This document shows positions 25,772-33,441 of a stretch of DNA of 64,000 nucleotides, piece by piece. Position numbers and translations under genes: made by a program. This DNA is from Streptomyces sp. cf386. Lineage in GTDB: Bacteria; Actinomycetota; Actinomycetes; Streptomycetales; Streptomycetaceae. The stretch is taken from the NCBI RefSeq assembly GCF_900103585.1, contig NZ_FNHV01000005.1, positions 62,001-126,000 of the forward strand. The letters run 5' to 3'. The stretch's first letter is position 1, and each line of letters opens with the position of its first letter. The notes beneath the pieces were generated by a model. The model saw nothing but the letters and a program-made list of their open reading frames with translations. It was not told the DNA's origin and ran no database searches.

Positions 25772-26613
25772 GAGGTGGCCTTCCCTTCGCGCCGCGGCAG
25801 CCAGTGCGTCAGCCGGCGTCCCAGGAGTTCCACCACGGTGGAGGTCAGCCAGCCGAGGAGGCCGATGCTCACGATGCCGGTGAACACGCCCGGGTAGTCG
25901 ATGACGGTGTAGTCCTGCCAGGTCCGGTAGCCGACCCCGTACTCGCCGGAGATCATCTCCGCGGAGATCACACAGATCCACGAGACGCCGATCCCGACCG
26001 ACAGCCCTCCGAAGATCCCCGGTAGCGCGCCGGGCAGCACCACGGAGGCGAGCACCCGCCATCGTCCGCCGCCCATGGTGAGCACCGCCTCCTCCCACAC
26101 CGGCGCCAGCGCGCGCACCGCGTGCCGGGTGGCGACCAGCACCGGGAAGAAGGCGGCCGTGAAGGTGATGAAGACGATGCCCTGCTCGTTGCTGGGGAAG
26201 AGGAGGATCGCCACGGGCACGAGCGCGATCGCGGGGATGGGCCGCAGCACCTCCAGCACCGGACCGAACAGGTCGGCGGCCCAGCGGGAGCGGCCGACGG
26301 CCACGCCCGCGGCGACACCGAGCACCGCCGCGAGCAGGAAGCCGACGACGATCCTGCGCAGGCTGTCGGTCACGTCCTGCCAGTAGGCGGCGGTGCCGAG
26401 CCGCTCACCGAACTCCCGGGCCACGTCGGTGACGGGAGGGAACTGGTCGAAGCGCAGCCACAGTTGGACGTCGAGCGTGGTGAGCAGCTGCCACAGTCCG
26501 AGCGCCGCGATCAGGGACAGGACGCGTACGACGGGCCGGAGGGGGCCGGCGCGTCGAGCGGCCACCGCCGGCCCCGCCGATGCCGTCTTCGGCGGGGCGG
26601 TCACCGCGGTCAT
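25768..26613 (-). CDS. ABC transporter permease, SsuC/TauC-like
   Basis: Membrane subunit (281 aa) with about six helices. The coupling EAA loop is seen in VWEEAVLTMGGGRWRVLASVVLPGALPGIFGG (split over residues 170-200). The start overlaps the binding-protein stop by 4 nt and the end overlaps the ATPase start by 4 nt, so the three importer parts are translated together. The substrate class (nitrate, sulfonate, taurine, other oxyanion) cannot be fixed from the permease. Confidence 0.92.
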   Translation of the reverse strand: MTAVTAPPKTASAGPAVAARRAGPLRPVVRVLSLIAALGLWQLLTTLDVQLWLRFDQFPPVTDVAREFGERLGTAAYWQDVTDSLRRIVVGFLLAAVLGVAAGVAVGRSRWAADLFGPVLEVLRPIPAIALVPVAILLFPSNEQGIVFITFTAAFFPVLVATRHAVRALAPVWEEAVLTMGGGRWRVLASVVLPGALPGIFGGLSVGIGVSWICVISAEMISGEYGVGYRTWQDYTVIDYPGVFTGIVSIGLLGWLTSTVVELLGRRLTHWLPRREGKATS

Positions 26614-27974
26614 GACGCCTGCTCCAGCGCGGTGGCGTAGGAGACGGTGCGTGAGCCGGGGTGCCCCTGGGTGTAGGTGCCGGCGCCGGAGGCGGTGACG
26701 AAGGGCTTCAGCTCCTTGCCGTCCTGGACCCAGACCGCCTTGTCGGCGTACCAGCGGGTGCCGGTGGTGGCGTCCGGTACATAGGCGGCGCGCACCTTGT
26801 CCTCGTTCCCGGCGGCGACGAACTTCAGCAGCGCGGCGGGCGAGTCGAAGGGGCGGGTGCTGTCCTCGCCCTTCAGCCACACCTCGCTGCGGGACGCGGC
26901 GGGGGCGGAGGCGAGCCGCTCGGCGTACTCCTTGCCGTACACGCGCTTGATCGGGCCGTCGTCGACGAAGGAGTCGACGTCCACGTCGCCGACGAGTTTC
27001 GCCGACTTCAGCACCGACACGTCCTTCTTCAGCGCGGAGACGAGCTGCGGCTTGACCGCGGGGTCGAAGGTGGCGATGCCGCCGCTGCCGTTGTAGAGGT
27101 AGACGACCTCCGGGGGCAGCCCGGTGGCCTTCGCGACCTTCTCGGCGGCCTGCACGGGGTGGTCGTTCAGGTAGTTCGTCGCCTCGATCTGCGCGGATAG
27201 GAAGGCGTCGAGCACCTTGGGCCGCTGATCGGCGAAGTCCTCGCGGACCGTCACCCCGTGGAAGGTGGGCAGGTCCAGTTCGGCACCGTCGTACAGGGCC
27301 TTCGCCTTGTCCTGGAAGACGAGCAGTCCGGGCCAGGCCACGAACTGCGACAGGGCGTCGGCACTGCCCGCCTGAAGCGCCGAAGCACCCACCGCCGGCT
27401 GCTGGTTGAGCTTGCCGATGTCCTTCTCCGCGTCGATCCCGGCGCGCTGCAGTGCCCTGACGAGGGTCCCGTCGGCCGCCGAGCCCACACTGGTCGACAC
27501 CTTCTTGCCCCGCAGGTCCTTCAGCGAGGTGAGCTTCGAGTCCGGCGCCGTCACCACGGTGTTGAGGGCGCCGCGCAGGTTGTAGCCGGTGACCGACACC
27601 AGCCGCGTGGGACGGTTCAGCTGCTTGCCACGGGCCGCGTTGATGAGCAACGGGAAGTCGCCCATCGACCCGATGTCGATCTTCCCCGCGGTCATCTGTG
27701 CCGTGATGGGCGCACCCGTGGCGTAGTCCTGCCACTCGACCTTGTAGGAGATGCCGTCCCGTTTGCCCTGGGCGGCGAGTGCGCGCTCGAAGTAGCCGAG
27801 GGAGCGGAGCAGGGTGCCGGCGGTGACGGTGTTGATGGTCTTGGACTGGTAGCCCACGGTGACGGTGACGTGCTTCGAGTCGTCCGCCGAGGCGCCTCCG
27901 CCGCAGCCGGTGACAAGAGTGCTGACCAGGGCGGCCGCGAGCAGGACGGCGGGGGTGGTGCGTTTGTGGTTCAT
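26610..27974 (-). CDS. ABC transporter substrate-binding lipoprotein, SsuA/TauA-like
   Basis: A 454-aa extracellular binding lipoprotein with lipobox LVTGC near residue 23. The fold is that of the aliphatic sulfonate/nitrate group: TVGYQSKTINTVTAGTLLRS, QMTAGKIDIGSMGDFPLLIN and LRGKKVSTSVGSAADG. It is about 120 residues longer than typical SsuA, the extra part lying at the C-terminus (SFVDDGPIKRVYGKEYAERL onward), as in a minority of actinobacterial homologues. It follows the ferredoxin gene by 14 bp. The ligand is unknown. Confidence 0.88.
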   Translation of the reverse strand: MNHKRTTPAVLLAAALVSTLVTGCGGGASADDSKHVTVTVGYQSKTINTVTAGTLLRSLGYFERALAAQGKRDGISYKVEWQDYATGAPITAQMTAGKIDIGSMGDFPLLINAARGKQLNRPTRLVSVTGYNLRGALNTVVTAPDSKLTSLKDLRGKKVSTSVGSAADGTLVRALQRAGIDAEKDIGKLNQQPAVGASALQAGSADALSQFVAWPGLLVFQDKAKALYDGAELDLPTFHGVTVREDFADQRPKVLDAFLSAQIEATNYLNDHPVQAAEKVAKATGLPPEVVYLYNGSGGIATFDPAVKPQLVSALKKDVSVLKSAKLVGDVDVDSFVDDGPIKRVYGKEYAERLASAPAASRSEVWLKGEDSTRPFDSPAALLKFVAAGNEDKVRAAYVPDATTGTRWYADKAVWVQDGKELKPFVTASGAGTYTQGHPGSRTVSYATALEQAS

Positions 27975-27988
27975 CGGGAGTGGGCCTT

Positions 27989-28216
27989 TCACCGCAGCAG
28001 GTAGGGCATGTTGACCGTGACGGCCCCGGTGGGGCAGCGGGCGGCGCAAGGGCCGCAGTACCAGCACTCGTCGACGTGCATGTACGCCTTGCCGCTGTCG
28101 GGGTTGATCGCCAGGGAGTCCAGCGGACACATGTCGACACAGAGCGTGCAGCCGTCGATGCACTTCGACTCGTCGACGGTCACGGGCACGTCGGCCCGCT
28201 GGGGCACCAAGGGCAT
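27989..28216 (-). CDS. two [4Fe-4S] cluster ferredoxin, AprB-like
   Basis: A 75-aa ferredoxin with two cluster motifs: CIDGCTLCVDMCP (CxxxCxxCxxxCP) and CWYCGPCAARCP (CxxCxxCxxxCP), eight cysteines in all. The spacing and the aromatic DECWYCGPC resemble the ferredoxin domain of APS reductase beta subunit. It should pass electrons to or from the flavoprotein at the end of the operon. It lies between the GntR regulator and the binding protein. Confidence 0.93.
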   Translation of the reverse strand: MPLVPQRADVPVTVDESKCIDGCTLCVDMCPLDSLAINPDSGKAYMHVDECWYCGPCAARCPTGAVTVNMPYLLR

Positions 28217-28316
28217 GGCTGTCTCCAGTGAGGTACTGCGAGGGGTGAAAGGAACGCTGCGCGGATCGCGCGTGTTCAGCGCTATCGCGCTTTCTTCAGG
28301 GGAGCGCGAGTGGTCG

Positions 28317-29087
28317 TCAGACGGAGCGGCGCAGCAGCCCGCTCATCGCGATCCGGTCTCCGCGGAACCGGATGAACTCCAGGTCCACGGGCCTGCCGTC
28401 GCACAGGTGGGTGAGGCGCTCCAGCATCAGCACGGCGGCGCCGCGCGGTGCCTGGAGCACGGTGGCGGAGTGCGCGTCGGCGTTGACGGCCTCCAGGGTG
28501 ATCTCCGCGTGCCCGAGCGGCTGCCCGGTGATCTGCTCCAGCAGCCGGAAGACGTCGGTGTTCTCCAGGTCGGCGCCGATCAGTTCGCCGCCGATGTCCA
28601 GGGGAAGGTAGGTGAGGTCGAGGGAGAGCGGCAGCCCGTTCAGCCGGCGCAGGCGCTCGATGTAGAGCACGTCGGTGCCGGTGGGCAGGCGCAGCCGCTC
28701 GGCCACCGGTGCGGGCGCGGCGACGGGCCCCATGGTGCGTACCTCGTTGGTGACCCGGCCGTGTTCCCGCAGGGTCTCCGCGAGTCCCATCAGCCGGTCG
28801 AGGCCGTGCGAGTACTTCTCGGCGACGACGACGGTGCCGACGCCCGGCATGCGCTCGACGAGCTGCTCGGCGCGCAGCAGGTCCAGTGCGTGCCGGACGG
28901 TGTTCCGTGACACCTGGTAGTCGGCGGCGAGGACGTCCTCGTGGGGCAGCGCGCCCCCGGGAAATCCCCCGGTCAGGACCAGGTGCCGCAGCAGGTCCGC
29001 GAGCTGCCGCGCCCGGTCCGCACGCAGCCGACGGCGGCGGGCGGCGGCGAGCGGCGCGGTGTGCTCGCGGGTTCGTTCAGGTGGCAT
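28317..29087 (-). CDS. GntR-family (HutC/UTRA) transcriptional regulator
   Basis: A 256-aa regulator: an N-terminal winged helix (PHEDVLAADYQVSRNTVRHA) and a C-terminal UTRA ligand-binding domain (LYIERLRRLNGLPLSLDLTY, RGAAVLMLERLTHLCDGRPV). It is the first gene of, and probably controls, the operon with ferredoxin, ABC importer and flavoprotein; a 100-bp gap to the ferredoxin gene could hold its operator. The effector is probably the imported compound or a product of it. Confidence 0.9.
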   Translation of the reverse strand: MPPERTREHTAPLAAARRRRLRADRARQLADLLRHLVLTGGFPGGALPHEDVLAADYQVSRNTVRHALDLLRAEQLVERMPGVGTVVVAEKYSHGLDRLMGLAETLREHGRVTNEVRTMGPVAAPAPVAERLRLPTGTDVLYIERLRRLNGLPLSLDLTYLPLDIGGELIGADLENTDVFRLLEQITGQPLGHAEITLEAVNADAHSATVLQAPRGAAVLMLERLTHLCDGRPVDLEFIRFRGDRIAMSGLLRRSV

Positions 29088-29227
29088 GCGGTGACCATAC
29101 CGACGGTTTCCGGTCAGTGGTGTTTCTGAATCATTGCGCCACCTGAGTCCCCTTTGGCGCGCCGCTGACCTGCGGTTCCAGTGAAGATCAGCGTAGTTTC
29201 GCCACTACGCGCGCAGGACGGCCGAGA

Positions 29228-29674
29228 TCAGCCGGCGGTCTCTGCCGCCGCCTGCTCCAGGGTGCCGACCAGGCGCTCCAGCAGACCGCGCAGCAGGTCG
29301 TCGTCGCCCTCGCTGAGCACCGGCAGGCCTGCCCGCGCCTCGCGGCTGAGCCGCCGCCAGTAGGTCTCGCCGCGTGGCGTGAGGTGGGCGAGTATGCGGC
29401 GGCGGTCGAGGGGGTCGACCCGGCGGTACACGAGGTTCTGGTCGACGAGGTGGTCGACCAGCTTGGTCAGGGTCGCCGGGGGCAGGAAGGCCGCTTCGGC
29501 CACCGCCGTCATGTAGTGGCCCTGGCCGTCGGAGAGCAGGGAGAGCACCCGCCAGGCGTCGAGCGAGCAGCCGTCCTCGTCGAGGACGCTCTGCAGCCGG
29601 CGCGCGGCCAGGCGTTCGGCGCGCGTCAACAACTGCAACAGGTCCTGGGGCTGACGCGGAGGTGGGGTAGGCAT
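29228..29674 (-). CDS. MarR-family transcriptional regulator
   Basis: A 148-aa winged-helix regulator: LLQLLTRAERLAARRLQSVL, recognition region AFLPPATLTKLVDHLVDQNL and wing RRVDPLDRRRILAHLT. ATG 29674 is preferred since GGAG lies about 7 nt upstream; an in-frame ATG at 29737 is possible. It is divergent from the AmiC-like gene. A pair of 13-bp direct repeats in between could be its operator. Confidence 0.88.
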   Translation of the reverse strand: MPTPPPRQPQDLLQLLTRAERLAARRLQSVLDEDGCSLDAWRVLSLLSDGQGHYMTAVAEAAFLPPATLTKLVDHLVDQNLVYRRVDPLDRRRILAHLTPRGETYWRRLSREARAGLPVLSEGDDDLLRGLLERLVGTLEQAAAETAG

Positions 29675-29721
29675 CCTGCTCCTCGGTCCCGGGGTGCCGT
29701 CATCGTACAAGTGCCGATTCG

Positions 29722-29756
29722 CCAAAGGATCGTCCACAGGTCACCAAAGGATCGTC
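29722..29756. promoter_or_regulatory. 13-bp direct repeat between MarR and AmiC-like genes
   Basis: CCAAAGGATCGTC occurs twice, at 29722-29734 and 29744-29756, 22 bp start to start (two helical turns), in the spacer between the divergent genes. This spacing is typical of a protein binding one DNA face. Confidence 0.6.
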
Positions 29757-29832
29757 GACGTCCATCATTTCCCCACCGCCCAGCCCCCGAGACGCACTGG
29801 AGTTCACCGAACGGACCCGGAATCATGACCGC

Positions 29833-30945
29833 ATGTTCCGGCTCGACCCCCATCCGCTCGACTGGTTCACCGTCGACGACTCCGTGCTCAGCGTCGCCCT
29901 CGTGTTCCCGATGCAGGGCGCCGCGGGCATCTTCGGGCCGACCTGCGAGCTGTGCGCACAGCTCGCCGCGGAGGAGGTCAACCACGCGGGCGGTGTGCTC
30001 GGCAAGGAGCTGCGGCTGCTCCCGGTGGACGGCGGCGCCGAGCCCCGCGAGATCGCCGACCGGGTCGAGGCGCTGGTGGACCTGGGCGTCGTGCAGGGCG
30101 TCACCGGCTGGCACATCTCCTCCGTACGCCAGACACTCGCGCCGCGCATCGCGCACCGGGTGCCGTATGTGTACACCGCGCTGTACGAGGGCGGGGAACA
30201 CACCACCGGCGTCTACCTGACCAGTGAGACACCCGACGCCCAACTGCGGCCGGCGATGCGGCTGCTGGCGGGCGAGCGCAAGGTGCGCCGGTGGTTCGTC
30301 GTCGGCAACGACTACGTCTGGCCGCGGCGCACCGCGCGAGCAGCGTGCACGTACGCGCGCGAGTCCGGGGGCGCGATCCGCGGGCAGGCGTATCTGCCGC
30401 TCGGCACCCACGACTTCGACGCCGTGCTGCGCAGGATCGAGCAGTCGGAGGCGGACGCCGTCCTGATGCTCCTGGTCGGCAACGACGCCGTCCGCTTCAA
30501 CCGGGCGTTCGCCGCCGCCGGACTCGACCAGCGCTGTCTGCGCCTGAGCACGCTCATGGACGAGAACATGCTGATGGCCAGCGGCCCCACGGCGACCGCC
30601 GGCCTCTACAGCACGGCCGGGTTCTTCGCCTCGCTCGCCAACCAGGACACGCTCGACTTCCACGGCCAGTACGCCGGGCGGTACGGCATCGAGGCACCGG
30701 CCCCCGGCAGTCTCGGCGAATCGTGTTACGAGGGCGTGCTGTTGCTCGCCGCGCTCATCGCCCGGGCCAGGACACTGGATGTGGCAGCCATCGGCGCGTC
30801 GGCCGAGTCGGTGTCGTACGAAGGACCACGCGGGCTGCTACGGCTGAGGGACAGCCATGTCAGGCAGCGCATCTACCTCGCCCAGGCGGACGGCGTGGAC
30901 TTCGACGTGCTCACCCAGCTCGACCTCGACGCCGCTCGCCCTTGA
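29833..30945 (+). CDS. cytoplasmic AmiC-like amide/urea-binding sensor
   Basis: A 370-aa protein of the periplasmic-binding fold type I (Peripla_BP_6, AmiC/UrtA group): SVALVFPMQGAAGIFGPTCE, AAEEVNHAGGVLGKELRLLP, VVGNDYVWPRRTARAACTYA. It closely parallels UrtA encoded next to it, but has no signal peptide or lipobox, so it should stay in the cytoplasm as a sensor, as AmiC does for the antiterminator AmiR. No AmiR/ANTAR gene is nearby. ATG 29833 starts it; the strong urt promoter follows its stop directly. Confidence 0.85.
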   Translation: MFRLDPHPLDWFTVDDSVLSVALVFPMQGAAGIFGPTCELCAQLAAEEVNHAGGVLGKELRLLPVDGGAEPREIADRVEALVDLGVVQGVTGWHISSVRQTLAPRIAHRVPYVYTALYEGGEHTTGVYLTSETPDAQLRPAMRLLAGERKVRRWFVVGNDYVWPRRTARAACTYARESGGAIRGQAYLPLGTHDFDAVLRRIEQSEADAVLMLLVGNDAVRFNRAFAAAGLDQRCLRLSTLMDENMLMASGPTATAGLYSTAGFFASLANQDTLDFHGQYAGRYGIEAPAPGSLGESCYEGVLLLAALIARARTLDVAAIGASAESVSYEGPRGLLRLRDSHVRQRIYLAQADGVDFDVLTQLDLDAARP

Positions 30946-30970
30946 CATGCCTGCACCACACGCAGATACT
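30942..30970 (+). promoter_or_regulatory. consensus sigma70-type promoter before urtA
   Basis: A perfect TTGACA at 30942-30947 and GATACT at 30965-30970 are separated by 17 bp, an unusually strong HrdB-type promoter for Streptomyces. The predicted transcript start near 30977 leaves a leader of about 235 nt before urtA. Confidence 0.75.
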
Positions 30971-30987
30971 TCCTGCAGGAAGTATCT
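30964..30987. promoter_or_regulatory. perfect 24-bp palindrome over the urt promoter -10
   Basis: AGATACTTCCTG-CAGGAAGTATCT is a perfect palindrome with no spacer, covering the -10 box and the predicted start point. Such placement is expected for a repressor operator. The TACTTCC/GGAAGTA arms do not match a regulator motif I know. Confidence 0.75.
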
Positions 30988-31008
30988 AGAATGCCTCGGG
31001 CGAAGTAT

Positions 31009-31027
31009 GAATTCCGGTGCGGAATTC
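31009..31027 (+). promoter_or_regulatory. inverted repeat in the urt leader, followed by a T-run
   Basis: GAATTCCG-GTG-CGGAATTC is a perfect 8-bp inverted repeat with a 3-nt centre. It is followed 9 nt later by CCGGGGCTTTTTTG, a run of six T that is rare in this genome. It could be an attenuator or a second operator. Confidence 0.5.
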
Positions 31028-31087
31028 AACCCGGGGCTTTTTTGTTTCCCGCTTATTTCCCTGCGGAGAGCCGGAAGATACAGCCGG

Positions 31088-31114
31088 GTAAGTAACTCGA
31101 AACGCCGTGGAAAC
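31088..31114 (+). promoter_or_regulatory. GlnR-box-like sequence in the urt upstream region
   Basis: GTAAG-N6-GAAAC-N6-GAAAC (31088-31092, 31099-31103, 31110-31114) has the 11-bp phasing of the Streptomyces GlnR box (gTnAc-n6-GaAAc). It deviates only at the last base of the first site. Urea uptake is a sensible target for the nitrogen regulator GlnR. Confidence 0.6.
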
Positions 31115-31140
31115 AGGCCGACTTGAGGCTGTGGACCGCA

Positions 31141-31157
31141 CTTCAGGGACCCTGAAG
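31141..31157 (+). promoter_or_regulatory. 8-bp hairpin near the urtA ribosome-binding region
   Basis: CTTCAGGG-A-CCCTGAAG is a perfect inverted repeat about 55 bp upstream of the urtA start. With a 1-nt centre it is better read as a protein site than as an RNA hairpin. Confidence 0.45.
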
Positions 31158-31212
31158 GGCTGCTGATTCCTTCCTTTTCAGGTGTCCTCGTCATGGGGAC
31201 AAGGAGGTTCAA

Positions 31213-32469
31213 TTGTCCAGCCTTCCCCCGCTCCAACGGCGCCGCTTCCTGGCCGGCACGGCCGCGCTCGCAGCCGTCGTCGCCCTCTCGGCGTGCGGCG
31301 CGAAGACCGACGCGGCCGGCTCGTCCGACAAGGCCGCGAAGATCGACGTCAGCGGTGACTCGGTCAAGGTCGGCCTGCTCAACTCGCTGTCCGGCACCAT
31401 GGCGATCAGCGAAGTGACCGTACGCAACTCGCTGACGCTCGCGATCGACGAGATCAACGCCTCCGGTGGCGTCCTCGGCAAGAAGATCAAGCCGATCAGC
31501 GAGGACGGGGCCTCCGACTGGCCGACGTTCGCCGAGAAGGCGACCAAGCTCATCAAGGAGGACGGGGTCGCGGCGACCTTCGGCTGCTGGACCTCCGCCA
31601 GCCGCAAGGCCGTCAAGCCGGTGTTCGAGAAGAACAAGTCGCTGCTCTTCTACCCGGTGCAGTACGAGGGCCTGGAGGAGTCGCCGTACATCTTCTACAC
31701 GGGCGCCACCACCAACCAGCAGATCATCCCGGCCCTCGACTACCTCAAGAGCCAGGGCCTGAAGAAGCTCTACCTGGTCGGCAGTGACTACGTCTTCCCG
31801 CGTACCGCCAACAAGGAGATCCGGGCGTACGCCAAGGCCAACGGCATGACGATCCTCGGTGAGGACTACGCGCCGCTGGGGTCGACGGAGTTCAGCACGA
31901 TCGCCAACAAGGTGAAGGCGTCCAAGGCGGACGCGGTGTTCAACACCCTCAACGGCGACTCGAACGTGGCCTTCTTCAAGGAGTACAAGTCGGCGGGCCT
32001 GACCGCGAAGAGCATGCCGGTCGTCTCGGTGTCGATCGCCGAGGAGGAGGTCAAGTCGATCGGTACGCAGTACCTGGAGGGCCAGCTCACGGCCTGGAAC
32101 TACTACCAGACCACCGAGGGCGCGGCGAACGAGAAGTTCGTGAAGGCGTACAAGGCCAAGTACGGCCAGGACAAGCCGACCAGTGACCCGATGGAGGCCG
32201 CGTACGTCTCGGTCTACCTGTGGAAGGCGATGGTCGAGAAGGCCAAATCCTTCGACCCCGAGAAGGTGAAGGCCGCCTCGGACGGCATCACCTTCGACGC
32301 GCCCGAGGGCAAGGTCACGATCGACGGCGCCTCGCAGCACATCTACAAGACGGCTCGGATCGGCAAGGTCGGCTCCGACGGTCTGATCGAGCAGGTGTGG
32401 GACTCCGGCAAGCCGATCAAGCCGGACCCGTACCTGAAGGGCTACTCCTGGGCCTCCGGCCTGTCCTGA
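31213..32469 (+). CDS. urtA: urea ABC transporter substrate-binding protein UrtA
   Basis: Extracellular urea-binding lipoprotein (418 aa). The N-terminus has twin arginines (QRRRFLAGT) and a lipobox (LSACG), suggesting Tat export and lipidation. The domain is Urt[41 protein letters not shown], and [14 protein letters not shown]. The start is TTG 31213, with AAGGAGG 5-6 nt upstream; the family begins exactly here. It heads urtABCDE, all plus strand with mostly 4-nt overlaps. Confidence 0.95.
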   Translation: MSSLPPLQRRRFLAGTAALAAVVALSACGAKTDAAGSSDKAAKIDVSGDSVKVGLLNSLSGTMAISEVTVRNSLTLAIDEINASGGVLGKKIKPISEDGASDWPTFAEKATKLIKEDGVAATFGCWTSASRKAVKPVFEKNKSLLFYPVQYEGLEESPYIFYTGATTNQQIIPALDYLKSQGLKKLYLVGSDYVFPRTANKEIRAYAKANGMTILGEDYAPLGSTEFSTIANKVKASKADAVFNTLNGDSNVAFFKEYKSAGLTAKSMPVVSVSIAEEEVKSIGTQYLEGQLTAWNYYQTTEGAANEKFVKAYKAKYGQDKPTSDPMEAAYVSVYLWKAMVEKAKSFDPEKVKAASDGITFDAPEGKVTIDGASQHIYKTARIGKVGSDGLIEQVWDSGKPIKPDPYLKGYSWASGLS

Positions 32470-32544
32470 CCCGACCGATCGCCTTGTGGGGGCCCGGCAC
32501 CTGTCCGCCGGGTCCCCGCTCCCCCGCCTCCCCGGAGCCGCCGT

Positions 32545-33441
32545 ATGACCGTGATCCTCGGTCAGACCTTCACCGGCATCAGCATCGGTGCCGTTCTGCT
32601 GCTCATCGCGCTCGGTCTCTCACTCACCTTCGGCCAGATGAACGTCATCAACATGGCCCACGGCGAGTTCATCATGGCCGGCGCCTACACGACGTATGTC
32701 CTGCAGAAGTCCATTTCCAGCGCCGGAATTTCGCTGCTGGTCGCTCTTCCCGTAGCTTTTCTCGTCTCGGGCGCTCTCGGCGCACTTCTCGAATGGCTCT
32801 TGATACGACGCCTGTATCTGCGGCCACTTGACACCCTTCTCGTCACCTGGGGTGTCTCGCTGATGCTCCAGCAACTCGCCCGGGACCTTTTCGGCGCGCC
32901 GAACGTACAGACCCGCGCGCCCGACGTCCTGACCGGGAACATCACCCTGATCGGCGGCGACGATCCGCTCACCGTGGCCAACAGCCGCCTGTTCATTCTG
33001 GGGTTGGCGGTCGCGGCGGTCGTCGCGCTCTCGCTGGCGCTGCGGCTGACGCCGCTGGGCCGCCGGATCCGGGCCGTGGTGCAGAACCGCGACCTCGCGG
33101 AGGTGTCCGGCATCTCGACCTCGACCGTGGACCGTACGGCCTTCTTCCTCGGCTCGGGGCTCGCGGGGGTGGCCGGGGTGGCGCTGACGCTGGTCGGCCC
33201 GATCGGGCCGACGATGGGCACCAACGTGATCATCGACGCCTTCCTGGTGATCGTGGTCGGCGGCATCGGACAGCTCAAGGGCACGGTGATCGTCGCCTTC
33301 GTGCTGGGCGTGCTGCAGTCGGTGCTGGAGTACTCCACCACGGTCAGCGTCGCCAAGGTGTTGGTGCTCGTCGGCATCGTCGCGTTCCTCCAGTGGAAGC
33401 CCCAGGGGCTGTACACGCTGCGTACGAGGAGTCTCGTGTGA
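32545..33441 (+). CDS. urtB: urea ABC transporter permease UrtB
   Basis: Membrane permease (298 aa) of the LivH type with about eight helices; QTFTGISIGAVLLLIALGLS and INMAHGEFIMAGAYTTYVLQ are typical N-terminal blocks, and the loop RRIRAVVQNRDLAEVSGIST contacts the ATPase. Its TGA overlaps the urtC start (GTGA). The bases at about 32700-32830 show weaker G+C bias than the rest of the operon. Confidence 0.95.
   Translation: MTVILGQTFTGISIGAVLLLIALGLSLTFGQMNVINMAHGEFIMAGAYTTYVLQKSISSAGISLLVALPVAFLVSGALGALLEWLLIRRLYLRPLDTLLVTWGVSLMLQQLARDLFGAPNVQTRAPDVLTGNITLIGGDDPLTVANSRLFILGLAVAAVVALSLALRLTPLGRRIRAVVQNRDLAEVSGISTSTVDRTAFFLGSGLAGVAGVALTLVGPIGPTMGTNVIIDAFLVIVVGGIGQLKGTVIVAFVLGVLQSVLEYSTTVSVAKVLVLVGIVAFLQWKPQGLYTLRTRSLV

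Noticed and set aside
22026..25883. Very long open plus-strand frame (about 1285 codons)
   Set aside because: It runs antisense to the flavoprotein and ATPase genes, is Gly/Arg-rich without domains, and exists because of the extreme G+C bias of the real minus-strand genes.
30971..31212. Known riboswitch (for example guanidine-I/ykkC) in the urt leader
   Set aside because: The conserved ykkC sequence blocks are absent; only simple inverted repeats were seen.
32700..32830. Recent transfer or insertion within urtB
   Set aside because: Slightly lower G+C and rarer codons, but the protein is continuous and family-typical, with no repeat borders.
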